DNA from: Chitinophaga sp. HK235
GTDB lineage: Bacteria; Bacteroidota; Bacteroidia; Chitinophagales; Chitinophagaceae
Direction of reading: 5' to 3'
Length of the DNA: 64,000 nucleotides
NCBI RefSeq assembly: GCF_018255755.1
Contig: NZ_CP073766.1
Location: 5,082,501-5,146,500, forward strand
The position numbers were made by a program, and so were the translations under genes. This document shows positions 24,730-32,915 of this stretch, one piece after another; within the stretch, counting starts at the first letter, position 1, and each line of letters opens with the position of its first letter. The notes below the pieces were generated by a model, which saw only the letters and a list, made by a program, of their open reading frames with translations, had not been told where the DNA came from and searched no databases.

Positions 24730-25476
24730 TTATACTGTTCTTACATATACCAGTTTACCGGTTTTTTTACCGCTTTCCCTGATATCAATTTCGAAATTAG
24801 GAAAACTTTTTATCAGCTGTACCAGCTTGTTAAAGCCGTAGTTACGGGCGTCGAAGTCAGGTTGTTTCTTCAGCAACAGGTTACCCAGTTCACCGAGGTA
24901 GGCCCATCCATCTTCGTCTGCGATATCGTTGATACTGGTAGACAACAGGTCTATCAGCTCTTTATCCGCCTTGCTGATACCTTTAGGCTTTTCTTTGCTG
25001 GATTTGGGTTTGCCAGGTTCCGTTTTCTTTTCTCTTATCTGTAATATTTCCAGATAGATAAATTTATCACAGGCAGCACGAAAGGCACTGGGGGTCTTCC
25101 TCTCGCCCATGCCGATGACACGCATACCGGCCTCCCGGAGTCTGGTGGCCAGTCTGGTGAAATCACTATCACTGGATACGAGGCAGAAACCATCTACCCT
25201 GCCGGTGTACAGGATATCCATCGCATCAATAATCATGGCTGAGTCGGTGGCATTTTTTCCGGAAGTATAACTGTACTGCTGGATGGGGGTGATAGCATAG
25301 TCCAGTAAAACACCTTTCCAGCCTGTAACGGTGGGTTTTGTCCAGTCTCCGTAAATTCTTTTGAAGGTGGGGTTACCGTATTTGGCTACTTCTTCCAGCA
25401 TCCCCTTGATATTGTGGTAGGGTATATTGTCGGCATCTATCAGTACTGCAAGTCGGAGATCGTTTATATTGTCCAT
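24730..25476 (-). CDS. NYN domain RNase-like protein with C-terminal OST-HTH/LOTUS domain
   Basis: The 248-residue protein has a PIN-like NYN nuclease domain (1-145) with the acidic residues Asp14, Asp16, Asp78, Asp103 and Asp105 (AVLIDADNIPY, SSDSDFTRLATRL) that chelate Mg or Mn in LabA/MARF1 relatives. A basic linker (KTEPGKPKSSKEKPK) is followed by an OST-HTH/LOTUS RNA-binding fold (about 165-248). It probably cleaves or binds structured RNA. It is the first gene of a pair with the macro domain gene and is preceded by a 60-base hairpin. Confidence 0.9.
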   Translation of the reverse strand: MDNINDLRLAVLIDADNIPYHNIKGMLEEVAKYGNPTFKRIYGDWTKPTVTGWKGVLLDYAITPIQQYSYTSGKNATDSAMIIDAMDILYTGRVDGFCLVSSDSDFTRLATRLREAGMRVIGMGERKTPSAFRAACDKFIYLEILQIREKKTEPGKPKSSKEKPKGISKADKELIDLLSTSINDIADEDGWAYLGELGNLLLKKQPDFDARNYGFNKLVQLIKSFPNFEIDIRESGKKTGKLVYVRTV

Positions 25477-25499
25477 GTGGAATACTTTGGGTGTATTTA

Positions 25500-25559
25500 G
25501 GAATCTGGTTATTTAATTAACTGAATATAAGTAATCAGTTCATCAAATAACCAGATTCC
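25500..25559. promoter_or_regulatory. Long bipartite inverted repeat between dps and the NYN gene
   Basis: GGAATCTGGTTATTT (25500-25514) is perfectly complementary to 25545-25559, and the inner AACTGA/TCAGTT (25519-25524 and 25535-25540) adds a second stem. It starts 9 bases after the dps stop and ends 23 bases before the NYN ATG. There is no U run on the minus strand after it, so it may be a weak terminator or a structured leader of the NYN-macro mRNA. Confidence 0.65.
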
Positions 25560-25568
25560 CAAATATTA

Positions 25569-26039
25569 CTATTTGAGATAAGAACGAATCATCCATGCCA
25601 GTTTCAGGTGTTTCTGCAGCAGTTGTGTTGCAAAGTCGCTGGAGCCTTTATCTTTATATTTTTCATCGAATTCGTCGATCAGTCTGCGCAGGTTACGGAT
25701 GATGGTTTCGTGATCGTCCAGCAATTCCTGTAACTGTTTTTTCTGATCGTTGGAATATTCAGATTCGAGCAGGTTGGTAAGTTTCAATACATCGGAATAG
25801 CGGCCTTCCGCATAGTGCCCTACCTGACGGATATATTCTGCCACTTCATCAGCAATTTCTTCCAACTCTTCATATTGATCTTCATAGAACTTATGCATTT
25901 CCATGAAATTAGGCCCTTCAATATTCCAGTGGCAATTACGTGTTTTTGCATAAACCAGTAATTCATCCGCTAACACTTTATTCAACTCCAATGCTATTTT
26001 CTTCGCGTGATCCGCTGTAATACCAATTTCGATTTTCAT
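25569..26039 (-). CDS. dps: Dps family DNA-protecting ferritin-like protein
   Basis: This 156-residue four-helix protein contains the Dps signature KTRNCHWNIEGPNFMEMH and EELEEIADEVAE; the His and the Asp/Glu residues here form the intersubunit ferroxidase site. It stores iron as ferric mineral using peroxide and shields DNA under stress or starvation, as a cytoplasmic dodecamer. It lacks a long basic N-terminal tail, so DNA binding may be weak. It is transcribed towards the NYN-macro pair and separated from it by a hairpin. Confidence 0.92.
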   Translation of the reverse strand: MKIEIGITADHAKKIALELNKVLADELLVYAKTRNCHWNIEGPNFMEMHKFYEDQYEELEEIADEVAEYIRQVGHYAEGRYSDVLKLTNLLESEYSNDQKKQLQELLDDHETIIRNLRRLIDEFDEKYKDKGSSDFATQLLQKHLKLAWMIRSYLK

Positions 26040-26177
26040 ATCTTGAATTTTTTTGGTTTAAATAAATGTACGATTTCTTAAGACGGGCTACTATGATGTT
26101 TATCATAAATTAACAACCGGTATAATAAACAGGTACATAGGCTCTTTTGTTCAGGTTTTAACCATTAGGCCAACATA

Positions 26178-26210
26178 TTTGCGAAAATTGTACCATAGTT
26201 GTTAATTTTG
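26178..26210 (+). promoter_or_regulatory. Promoter with full -33/-7 match; predicts leaderless MFS mRNA
   Basis: TTTG (26178-26181), 21-base spacer, TAATTTTG (26203-26210): a complete match to the Bacteroidota housekeeping consensus. Only five bases separate it from the ATG at 26216, so transcription should begin at or next to the start codon. Confidence 0.7.
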
Positions 26211-26215
26211 CGTGC

Positions 26216-27400
26216 ATGGACCATTCTTCCGGAAAAATCTACACCCTGCACTTTATTCTCTTATGCCTGAGTAATGCACTATTTTCTGCCAGCTTTAATA
26301 TGATGATCCCTGAGCTGCCCGCCTATCTGAGCAAAATGGGGGGAGCAGATTACAAAGGATATATTATTGGTTTGTTTACACTAATGGCCGGATTATCGCG
26401 TCCATTCAGCGGTAAGCTTACCGATACGATCGGGCGGGTGCCGGTGATGATTTTCGGTTCGCTGGTATGTGTTGTTTGTAGCTTGCTTTACCCACTTGTC
26501 AGCACTGTTGGGGCATTTCTGCTACTCCGTTTTTTTCATGGTTTTTCCACTGGTTTTAAACCTACTGGTACTTCTGCCTATGTTTCCGATATCATTCCCT
26601 ACAATCGCCGTGGTGAAGCCATGGGCATGGTAGGACTGGCCAGCACTATTGGTATGGCGCTGGGGCCCGCCATTGGCGGATATATGGCTGTAAGGTGGAA
26701 TATCAATGTGATGTTTCAGCTGTCTGCTGTGTTTGCCCTTTTATCTGTAGTGATATTGATTGGCATGAAGGAAACACTGGCCAACAAACAATCTTTCCGG
26801 TTTTCTTTGTTGAAAATCAAAGGAGAAGAAATATTCGAGCCACTGGTATGGTCGCCGGTGATCATCTGTTTTCTGACGTATTTCAGCTATGGAGCGATGC
26901 TGACCATCATCCCTGACTTCAGTGCATTCCTGGGTATTAACAACAAAGGACTTTTCTTTACCTTTTTCACTGCCAGTTCTATCGGTATCCGTTTGCTGGC
27001 CGGTAAGGTATCCGATCGTTATGGCCGTGTGCCGGTGTTAAAGGTTTCTGCCTTGCTAATGGCCGCTTCCATGCTGATGATGGGCTTTGCCACCACCGCT
27101 GCCCTACTGATGGCTGCCGCTGTTGTATATGGCATCTCTGTAGGGCTTAATGCTCCGGCTATTACCGCCTGGACCATCGACCTCGGTCAACCGGAACATC
27201 GCGGCCGGGCGCTGGCCAGCATGTATATTGCCATGGAAGCCGGTATAGGACTGGGGGCCTATTTCTCTGCCTTTGTTTACAACAACAATGCTTCCCATTT
27301 CCCGGCCACTTTCTATCTGTTTGCCGGTATTACACTGCTGGCCACCATTTACCTCTCCTTCTTTTATAAGAAGCCGGCCATGGCGACCAGAGAATGTTGA
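26216..27400 (+). CDS. MFS transporter, multidrug/small-molecule exporter type
   Basis: The 394-residue permease has 12 predicted membrane helices in two six-helix halves. Each half carries the loop 2-3 motif A: GKLTDTIGRVPVM (about 64-76) and GKVSDRYGRVPVL (about 263-275). Conserved FHGFSTGFKPTGTSAYVSD and GMALGPAIGGYMA (motif C-like) point to a proton-driven exporter of the DHA1 group. The substrate is unknown. The start is fixed because helix 1 begins at about residue 10. A promoter ends five bases upstream. Confidence 0.85.
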   Translation: MDHSSGKIYTLHFILLCLSNALFSASFNMMIPELPAYLSKMGGADYKGYIIGLFTLMAGLSRPFSGKLTDTIGRVPVMIFGSLVCVVCSLLYPLVSTVGAFLLLRFFHGFSTGFKPTGTSAYVSDIIPYNRRGEAMGMVGLASTIGMALGPAIGGYMAVRWNINVMFQLSAVFALLSVVILIGMKETLANKQSFRFSLLKIKGEEIFEPLVWSPVIICFLTYFSYGAMLTIIPDFSAFLGINNKGLFFTFFTASSIGIRLLAGKVSDRYGRVPVLKVSALLMAASMLMMGFATTAALLMAAAVVYGISVGLNAPAITAWTIDLGQPEHRGRALASMYIAMEAGIGLGAYFSAFVYNNNASHFPATFYLFAGITLLATIYLSFFYKKPAMATREC

Positions 27401-27481
27401 TCCATTTGCTTCCACTACCTAATGCTCCGTTTTGTTTCTTCATTCCGGAAACATCAGCTGGTGTAGCTTACACTAGTCCGG

Positions 27482-28942
27482 CTAAGATCTTTCCTGAATA
27501 GTACCATTAGGCGACTGTGCCGGATGCTGCACCGTGATTGCAGGAGCAGGTATTTCATCTGTTGCAGCAGGTAGTGTGGACTCTTCTTCTGTTGCAGCCG
27601 AATCCACTTCCATCGTCATCTGGCGCGGCAGATTCTTTTTGTTATCCAGTCCCAGACGTCGCATCCGCTCAGCTCTTCCCACCAAATTTCCATGGCCGGT
27701 GCTCAGTTTGTTCATGGCATTTTCATACACATTCTGGCTACGTTTCAGGTGTTCACCGATCAGCCCCATATCTTCTGCGAAGCCTACAAACTTGTCGTAG
27801 AGCGCACTGCCCTGGCGTACAATTTCTTCCGCATTTTTATTCTGGTTGTCCAGCCGCCACATAGCATCGATGACGCGCAGGGTTGCCAGCAGTGAAGGCA
27901 CACTCACCAGAATGATCTTACGACGGAAGGCAAAATCATACAGATCTTCTTCCTGCTGCATAATGGCCAGCGCATAAGCCGGTTCTATCGGAATAAACAA
28001 CATCACAAAATCGGTGGTATTGTTGTACAGTGTATGGTAGGCTTTTCTGCTCAGCTCATTCACGTGGTTCTTCACAGACTGCACATGCTGTTTCAGTGCC
28101 TGCTGCCGTTCCGCTTCGTCTGTTGCGCTGCAGTACTGCTCATATGCCTTGAGAGACACTTTGGAGTCGATGACCAGCTGTCTGTTTTCGGGCAGTTGTA
28201 ATACCAGGTCGGGCATTCTCAGCTGTCCTGTTTCATCCCGCTGTGCGTCCTGGGTAACATAATGGATACCTTTTTCCAGGCCGGAAGCTTCCAGCACTTT
28301 TTCGAGGATCATTTCTCCCCAGTTGCCTTGTTTTTTGGTATCGGCTTTCAACGCTTTTGTCAGGTTGTTGGCCTCTTGTGAAAGGGTCTGATTCAGTTGC
28401 AGCAACCGCTGCAGCTCTGTTTTCAATTCCGCCCGCTGGCTGGTTTCCGCCACAAGTGACTGTTGTACACTGCTTCGGAAATTATCGATCTTTTCGGCCA
28501 GTGGCTTCAGCAGATCATCCATCTTCACCTGGTTCTGCTGCATAAATGTGCCGGATATACGCTGTAACAGCTGCTGGGCTGTGTTCTCAAACTGCAGTTT
28601 GAAATCCTGGTGCATCTGTTGTAACCGATCCTTTTCGCTCTGCAGCTGTTGCTGCAGATATTTGTTCTGCTCCATCAGCCGTCCCTGTTCCGCCATCAGC
28701 GAAGCAAATTCTTCGTTGAGCCGTTCCAGTTGTTCCTGTTTTTCACGGACTGCCAGCTGCTTGTCATCCAGCATATTCTGCAGATAACCCTGCTTTGCTT
28801 CCAGCTGGTTATTGCGTTCCTGCTGCTGGCCCACTGCTGACTGCAGGGCCTGTTGCTGATTCCGGGCCGTATAATACAAGAATCCCAGCACAGCTGATGC
28901 TATCCCTATGACAATCAATAATATCAACAAGATCACATTCAT
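27482..28942 (-). CDS. rmuC: DNA recombination protein RmuC
   Basis: I use the ATG at 28942; an in-frame TTG nine bases upstream is less likely. The 486-residue protein has one N-terminal membrane helix (MNVILLILLIVIGIASAVLG), a long Gln/Glu-rich coiled coil (about 30-190), then the RmuC nuclease-like domain with GNWGEMILEKVLE, MPDLVLQLPENRQLVIDSK and FVMLFIPIEPAYA. RmuC limits inversions at short repeats and is thought to be a DNA-cleaving or structural factor. A low-complexity acidic C-terminal tail follows. It appears monocistronic. Confidence 0.93.
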   Translation of the reverse strand: MNVILLILLIVIGIASAVLGFLYYTARNQQQALQSAVGQQQERNNQLEAKQGYLQNMLDDKQLAVREKQEQLERLNEEFASLMAEQGRLMEQNKYLQQQLQSEKDRLQQMHQDFKLQFENTAQQLLQRISGTFMQQNQVKMDDLLKPLAEKIDNFRSSVQQSLVAETSQRAELKTELQRLLQLNQTLSQEANNLTKALKADTKKQGNWGEMILEKVLEASGLEKGIHYVTQDAQRDETGQLRMPDLVLQLPENRQLVIDSKVSLKAYEQYCSATDEAERQQALKQHVQSVKNHVNELSRKAYHTLYNNTTDFVMLFIPIEPAYALAIMQQEEDLYDFAFRRKIILVSVPSLLATLRVIDAMWRLDNQNKNAEEIVRQGSALYDKFVGFAEDMGLIGEHLKRSQNVYENAMNKLSTGHGNLVGRAERMRRLGLDNKKNLPRQMTMEVDSAATEEESTLPAATDEIPAPAITVQHPAQSPNGTIQERS

Positions 28943-29023
28943 AATAGGCAATATCGTTTTTGACTACGCATTAGATCTGCGTTATAAAAAGAGCTCTGGG
29001 AAACTGCCGCCAGTCCCCCGAAT

Positions 29024-29060
29024 AAAAAGGGACTGACCATTGCCTGGTCAGCCCCCTTTG
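29024..29060 (-). terminator. Terminator of the kdn operon
   Basis: GACTGACCA (29031-29039) pairs with TGGTCAGCCCC (29045-29055) with one mismatch, extended by AAAGG/CCTTT. On the minus strand it ends in CCCTTTTTATT, 25 bases after the kdnB stop. Confidence 0.8.
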
Positions 29061-29084
29061 TTATATTTTTAATCCTGTAAAACC

Positions 29085-30161
29085 TTACAAACGCTCGTAC
29101 AGTTTTCTCAGGCGCTCACGGGTCATGATTTCCTTCCAGTCTTTACCCAGTGCATTTTCCCACAGCGGGGCCATGCCTAAGGATACATTGATCATGGTGT
29201 CAAACTGCTCATCTGTCAGCCCTTTGGTGATACCCTGCGGGATGTCGATGTTGTGCTTTTTCACCATTTCCTTGAATTTCTTTACCCCATCCGGATAAAA
29301 CTCTTCCAGTTTGTCAAACACAATACAGTTGCCGATACCGTGTTTGGTGCCCAGCAGATAGGCCAGTCCGTAACTTACGGCGTGGGCCACCCCTACCTGG
29401 GAATAAGCAATGCTCATACCGCCGGCGTAGGATGCCATCATCAGTTTCTCATCGCAGTCATCGTCCCAGGTATCTTTCTCCAGAAAAATCTCTTCACACA
29501 GCTCCTGAGCTTTTTCACCATAAGACTGGCTGAAGGCATTGAGATAAGTGCCTGTCAATGATTCCACGCAGTGGATAAAGCAGTCCATCGCTGTATAAAA
29601 CCGCTGGTTAGGCTCTACAGTATTGGTCAGTGAAGGATCCAGCACGATCTGGTCAAACGGTGTAAAGTCAGAGTTCATGCCCAGTTTGCGGGTAGGACCG
29701 GTCAATACACAGGTACGGCTTACTTCAGCACCGGTACCGGAGATCGTAGGTATACCTACTTTGTATACGCCCGGGAATTTCACCAGGTCCCAGCCCTGGT
29801 AATCTGCAGAAGAGCCGGGATTGGTCATCATCAGCGCTACTGCTTTGGCCATATCCATTACGGAGCCGCCACCAATACCGATAATACCGGATACTTCCCC
29901 GAATTCAGCTTTCAGTTCATCACGTATTTTATCTACTGTAACGGTTTTAGGTTCGTAGGTTACATCAATCACCACTACTTTGTCTTTGCCCTGCAAAGGA
30001 ATACGGGACAGAAACGCTTGTTTGTCCTGGAAATACTCATCCACGAAAAATATCATGGGAGCATCGCCTTTACGCCTGGGGGCCAGTATTTCGCCCAGCT
30101 GATCAAAACATCCGCTGCCGTAAACTACGTAGTCCACCATTTTAAAATTCCTGAATTTCAT
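29085..30161 (-). CDS. kdnB: 3-deoxy-D-manno-octulosonate 8-oxidase (KdnB)
   Basis: This 358-residue iron-type alcohol dehydrogenase oxidises C8 of Kdo to the aldehyde that KdnA aminates, giving 8-amino-3,8-dideoxy-Kdo. It shows GGGS (97-100), GIPTISGTGAEVSRT (136-150) and metal ligands Asp193, His197, His260 and His274. Residues such as YQGWDLVKFP and FYTAMDCFIHCVESL closely resemble Shewanella KdnB. It is last in the operon, 21 bases after kdsB, and followed by a terminator. The adjoining KdnA and KdsB remove the usual ambiguity of this dehydrogenase family. Confidence 0.92.
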   Translation of the reverse strand: MKFRNFKMVDYVVYGSGCFDQLGEILAPRRKGDAPMIFFVDEYFQDKQAFLSRIPLQGKDKVVVIDVTYEPKTVTVDKIRDELKAEFGEVSGIIGIGGGSVMDMAKAVALMMTNPGSSADYQGWDLVKFPGVYKVGIPTISGTGAEVSRTCVLTGPTRKLGMNSDFTPFDQIVLDPSLTNTVEPNQRFYTAMDCFIHCVESLTGTYLNAFSQSYGEKAQELCEEIFLEKDTWDDDCDEKLMMASYAGGMSIAYSQVGVAHAVSYGLAYLLGTKHGIGNCIVFDKLEEFYPDGVKKFKEMVKKHNIDIPQGITKGLTDEQFDTMINVSLGMAPLWENALGKDWKEIMTRERLRKLYERL

Positions 30162-30182
30162 ATATCCGTTTTAGTTAGATGT

Positions 30183-30908
30183 TTACAAATATTTGGCTGC
30201 CTTCTCCAGGTCTTCGGGGGTATCTATTTCCACGCCCATATAGGAAGTGGACACCATCTTCATGGGAATACCATTTTCCAGGTACCGCAGACATTCGACC
30301 TTTTCTGCCAGTTCCAGCGGGGTAGGCTCCAGCTTTGTGAAGTCAAGCAGGGTCTGTTTGCGGAAAGCATAGATGCCGATATGTTCGTAATAGATGGATT
30401 TAATGTCTTTGTTGCGCGGATACGGGATCACGGAACGGGAGAAGAACAGTGCGTTGAATTGTTTGTCTACCGCCACTTTCACATAGTTTGGGTCTGCAAT
30501 AGACGCTTCATCGTGTAGTTCCTGCATCAGCGAGGCCACCTGTACCTTTTTGCCTTCTTCCCCTTCGAACACCTTCAGGAGTTTTTCCAGTGGTTCTTTC
30601 TGGGTGAAGGGTTCATCACCCTGTACATTCACCACAATATCAGCGTCCATATCTTCCGCGGCTTCGGCAATACGGTCGGTACCGCATTCGTGTTCCTTTT
30701 TGCTCATGACCGCCTTGCCACCATTACTGACAATCTCATTGTATATCAGTTCACTGTCGGTCACCACCATTACCTCGTCGAATACGCCGGTATTAACGGC
30801 TGATTCGTAGGTACGCAGGATGACTGCTTTACCGCCCAGTTTGGCCATCATTTTGCCCGGGAAGCGGGTAGCGCCATAACGGGCAGGTATCAACGCTATT
30901 TTCTTCAT
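30183..30908 (-). CDS. kdsB: CMP-Kdo / CMP-8-amino-Kdo synthetase (KdsB)
   Basis: The start at 30908 (MKKIALIPARYGATRFPGK) matches the family; a longer frame to 30947 adds non-conserved residues. The 241-residue cytidylyltransferase has the nucleotide-binding IPARYGATRFPGK, the VVNVQGDEPF motif and the C-terminal DTPEDLEKA. It activates Kdo-type sugars with CTP for LPS inner core assembly. Between kdnA and kdnB it is expected to act on 8-amino-Kdo, as in Shewanella. The gap to kdnA contains a hairpin at 30922-30973. Confidence 0.93.
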   Translation of the reverse strand: MKKIALIPARYGATRFPGKMMAKLGGKAVILRTYESAVNTGVFDEVMVVTDSELIYNEIVSNGGKAVMSKKEHECGTDRIAEAAEDMDADIVVNVQGDEPFTQKEPLEKLLKVFEGEEGKKVQVASLMQELHDEASIADPNYVKVAVDKQFNALFFSRSVIPYPRNKDIKSIYYEHIGIYAFRKQTLLDFTKLEPTPLELAEKVECLRYLENGIPMKMVSTSYMGVEIDTPEDLEKAAKYL

Positions 30909-30921
30909 GTTCGCGGTTTGG

Positions 30922-30973
30922 TCACGCAAAGGTGCAAAGAGCAGCAAAGGCGCTGTAATGCGCCTTTGCGTGA
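30922..30973. repeat. Intercistronic inverted repeat with CGCAAAGG units
   Basis: TCACGCAAAGGTGC (30922-30935) pairs with GCGCCTTTGCGTGA (30960-30973) with one G-U, and a third GCAAAGGCGC unit lies in the loop. It fills the space between the kdnA stop and kdsB ATG. Similar CGCAAAG-rich repeats are, from memory, dispersed in Bacteroidota genomes. It could stabilise or process the mRNA. Confidence 0.6.
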
Positions 30974-30977
30974 AATA

Positions 30978-32168
30978 TTATAATGCGCTTTTTACAGCTT
31001 TTACCAGTTTTTCTGCCCTTTCCTGTACTTCGGCATCGCTCCAGGCCAGGTTGATAGGGGTAGAAATGTTCCTGCCGATTATTTCGTCTGATGCAGGGAA
31101 CTGTTTGGTTTTATAGATCTCCATTGCCTGTTTCAGTCCTGGAGCAAACGGTGTCAGCACATCTCCGTTTTTGAAGTGGTCCCATTGACGGATATAATGC
31201 CAGTTGTTGTCGTAATAGTAGAAGGCAGGCAGACCGGCTGCTTTCATGGCTGCAGCGGCGTTTCTGGCCTGGTCTTTCTCCGGCAGGAAGAAAGACAGGA
31301 AAGTGGCACTGTCTCCAGCTTCATCAGGCAGGCGACGGAAAGTCACGCCCGGAACGGTGGACAGCGCATCTTTGAAGATTTTCTTTGTTTTCCGCTGAAT
31401 GGCCAGGAAGTGATCCAGTTTGCGGACCTGAGCCAGTCCTACTGCAGCATGCAGTTCGGAGATACGATAGTTGTAGCCGATAAACGGATGCAGGTCGGCT
31501 CCGCGGTCAACGCCCAGGTGGTCGTGGCCGTGGTCGGTGTATCCGTCACATTTGATATAAACGTCTTTGTTGTTGGTGATAATAGCACCACCTTCAGCGC
31601 AGGTAATTGTTTTTACGAAATCGAAGGAGAAAGTGCCGGCATCACCGATAGAGCCGAGCGCTTTGCCTTTATAGGTAGCACCAAAAGACTGGCAGGCATC
31701 TTCCAGCAGCAGCAGGTTGTGTTTTTTACAGATGGCCTGTAAAGCGTCCAGGTCGGCCATAGCACCGCACATATGTACCGGCATCACTGCTTTGGTACGG
31801 GGGGTGATGGCTGCTTCCACCGCTTTAGGGTCCAGAGTAAGGGTATCGTCAACATCTACCAGCACCGGTGTGGCACCAACGGAGAATACAGATTCAAAGC
31901 TGGCAACAAATGTAAAGGTAGGCATGATGATTTCGTCGCCGGCACCCAGTCCGAGGGCTGCCATCGCCGTAGTCAGTGCGGCTGTACCGCTGGAAGCAAG
32001 CTGTGTGTATTGTACGTTCAGTTTATCGCAAATAGCCTGTTCGAGCTCTTTTGCTTTCCAGATGCCTTTACGCGGACCATCAAATCCGTAACGCATCATG
32101 ATCCCTGTTTCCAGTACATCGTTTACTTCTTTTCTTTCTTCGGCGCCAAATAGTTCGTATCCGGGCAT
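30978..32168 (-). CDS. kdnA: 8-amino-3,8-dideoxy-alpha-D-manno-octulosonate transaminase (KdnA)
   Basis: The start at 32168 (MPGYELFGAEERKEV) coincides with the conserved N-terminus MPGxELFGxEE of KdnA; a frame to 32222 is longer but not conserved. The 396-residue PLP enzyme of the DegT/DnrJ/EryC1 class has ASSGTAAL (58-65), LLLEDACQSFGATYKG with Asp157, and Lys186 in SFDFVKTITCAEGGA as Schiff-base lysine. It aminates the C8 aldehyde made by KdnB. It is first in the operon kdnA-kdsB-kdnB. The strong similarity to Shewanella KdnA over the whole length makes the assignment firm. Confidence 0.92.
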   Translation of the reverse strand: MPGYELFGAEERKEVNDVLETGIMMRYGFDGPRKGIWKAKELEQAICDKLNVQYTQLASSGTAALTTAMAALGLGAGDEIIMPTFTFVASFESVFSVGATPVLVDVDDTLTLDPKAVEAAITPRTKAVMPVHMCGAMADLDALQAICKKHNLLLLEDACQSFGATYKGKALGSIGDAGTFSFDFVKTITCAEGGAIITNNKDVYIKCDGYTDHGHDHLGVDRGADLHPFIGYNYRISELHAAVGLAQVRKLDHFLAIQRKTKKIFKDALSTVPGVTFRRLPDEAGDSATFLSFFLPEKDQARNAAAAMKAAGLPAFYYYDNNWHYIRQWDHFKNGDVLTPFAPGLKQAMEIYKTKQFPASDEIIGRNISTPINLAWSDAEVQERAEKLVKAVKSAL

Positions 32169-32219
32169 AAGCTGTTGATTTTTAAAATATAAATTGAAAG
32201 TGATGTCAAAATAGTGCTG

Positions 32220-32227
32220 CAAAGTTA
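32220..32227 (-). promoter_or_regulatory. Candidate -7 element for the kdn operon
   Basis: On the minus strand TAACTTTG is a full TANNTTTG match, 51 bases before the kdnA ATG. No clear -33 TTG lies at the expected distance. Confidence 0.45.
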
Positions 32228-32239
32228 CTATAATCAGTG

Positions 32240-32272
32240 TTGCGTTACATCGTAAAAACTATTTATCTTTTG
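32240..32272 (+). promoter_or_regulatory. Candidate promoter for the SnoaL-like protein
   Basis: TTG (32240-32242), 21-base spacer, TATCTTTTG (32264-32272), one base longer than TANNTTTG. The ATG follows after 13 bases. It overlaps the divergent kdn control region. Confidence 0.45.
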
Positions 32273-32285
32273 CTAAAAATTCAAC

Positions 32286-32723
32286 ATGCGTTTTATACTG
32301 TTCCTGATCATGATAGGAAGTTTTGTTTTGCTGCCATCCCGTTATGCTGCTGCCCAGCAGAGCGACCAGCAGAAGATCGAAGCCCTGATGGCGGCCCAAA
32401 CCAGTGCCTGGAACCGGGGTGATGTGACCGCTTTCATGCAAACCTATTGGCATTCCGACTCTCTGCTTTTCATCGGTAAAAACGGCGTCACCTATGGCTG
32501 GCAGGCCACACTCGACCGCTACAAAAAATCCTACCCGGATACCACTGCCATGGGTAAACTCGATTTTAAACTGCTGGAATTCAAACGTCTGGCACCGGAC
32601 ATCTACCTGGTAGTGGGTAAATGGCACCTGCAGCGGAGCATCGGCGATCTTCAGGGCCACTTCAGCCTTACCCTGCGCAAAATAAAGGGAGAATGGAAAA
32701 TCATTGCAGACCATAGCAGCTGA
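32286..32723 (+). CDS. Secreted SnoaL-like/DUF4440 protein
   Basis: The 145-residue product has a signal peptide (MRFILFLIMIGSFVLLP...AAAQ) and an NTF2-like cone fold of the DUF4440 type: IEALMAAQTSAWNRGDVTAF, TYGWQATLDRYKKSYPD and the C-terminal GEWKIIADHSS. The fold binds small hydrophobic ligands and includes isomerases and immunity proteins, so no reaction can be stated. It is divergent from the kdn operon and appears monocistronic. Confidence 0.85.
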   Translation: MRFILFLIMIGSFVLLPSRYAAAQQSDQQKIEALMAAQTSAWNRGDVTAFMQTYWHSDSLLFIGKNGVTYGWQATLDRYKKSYPDTTAMGKLDFKLLEFKRLAPDIYLVVGKWHLQRSIGDLQGHFSLTLRKIKGEWKIIADHSS

Positions 32724-32895
32724 TCTTTCATCACAAAAAAAACCATCCTAAGAGTAGGATGGCCGCTATACACCACAACATTAAAGAAGAAACTAAATAA
32801 TAAGCTGTTATCTTCTTACAATAAAAAAACGTTCGGGTCTTCACCGGATATGGAAATTATATTCATCACGTTAGGACTTTTCTTTCTTTTTCTCT

Positions 32896-32915
32896 CCCAG
32901 GGCTGAAGCCCTGGG
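32896..32915. repeat. REP-like palindrome, solitary
   Basis: CCCAGGGCT-GA-AGCCCTGGG, identical to the 7294-7313 copy over 20 bases and sharing the flanking CTA on the right. No inverted partner is seen within 200 bases. Confidence 0.8.
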
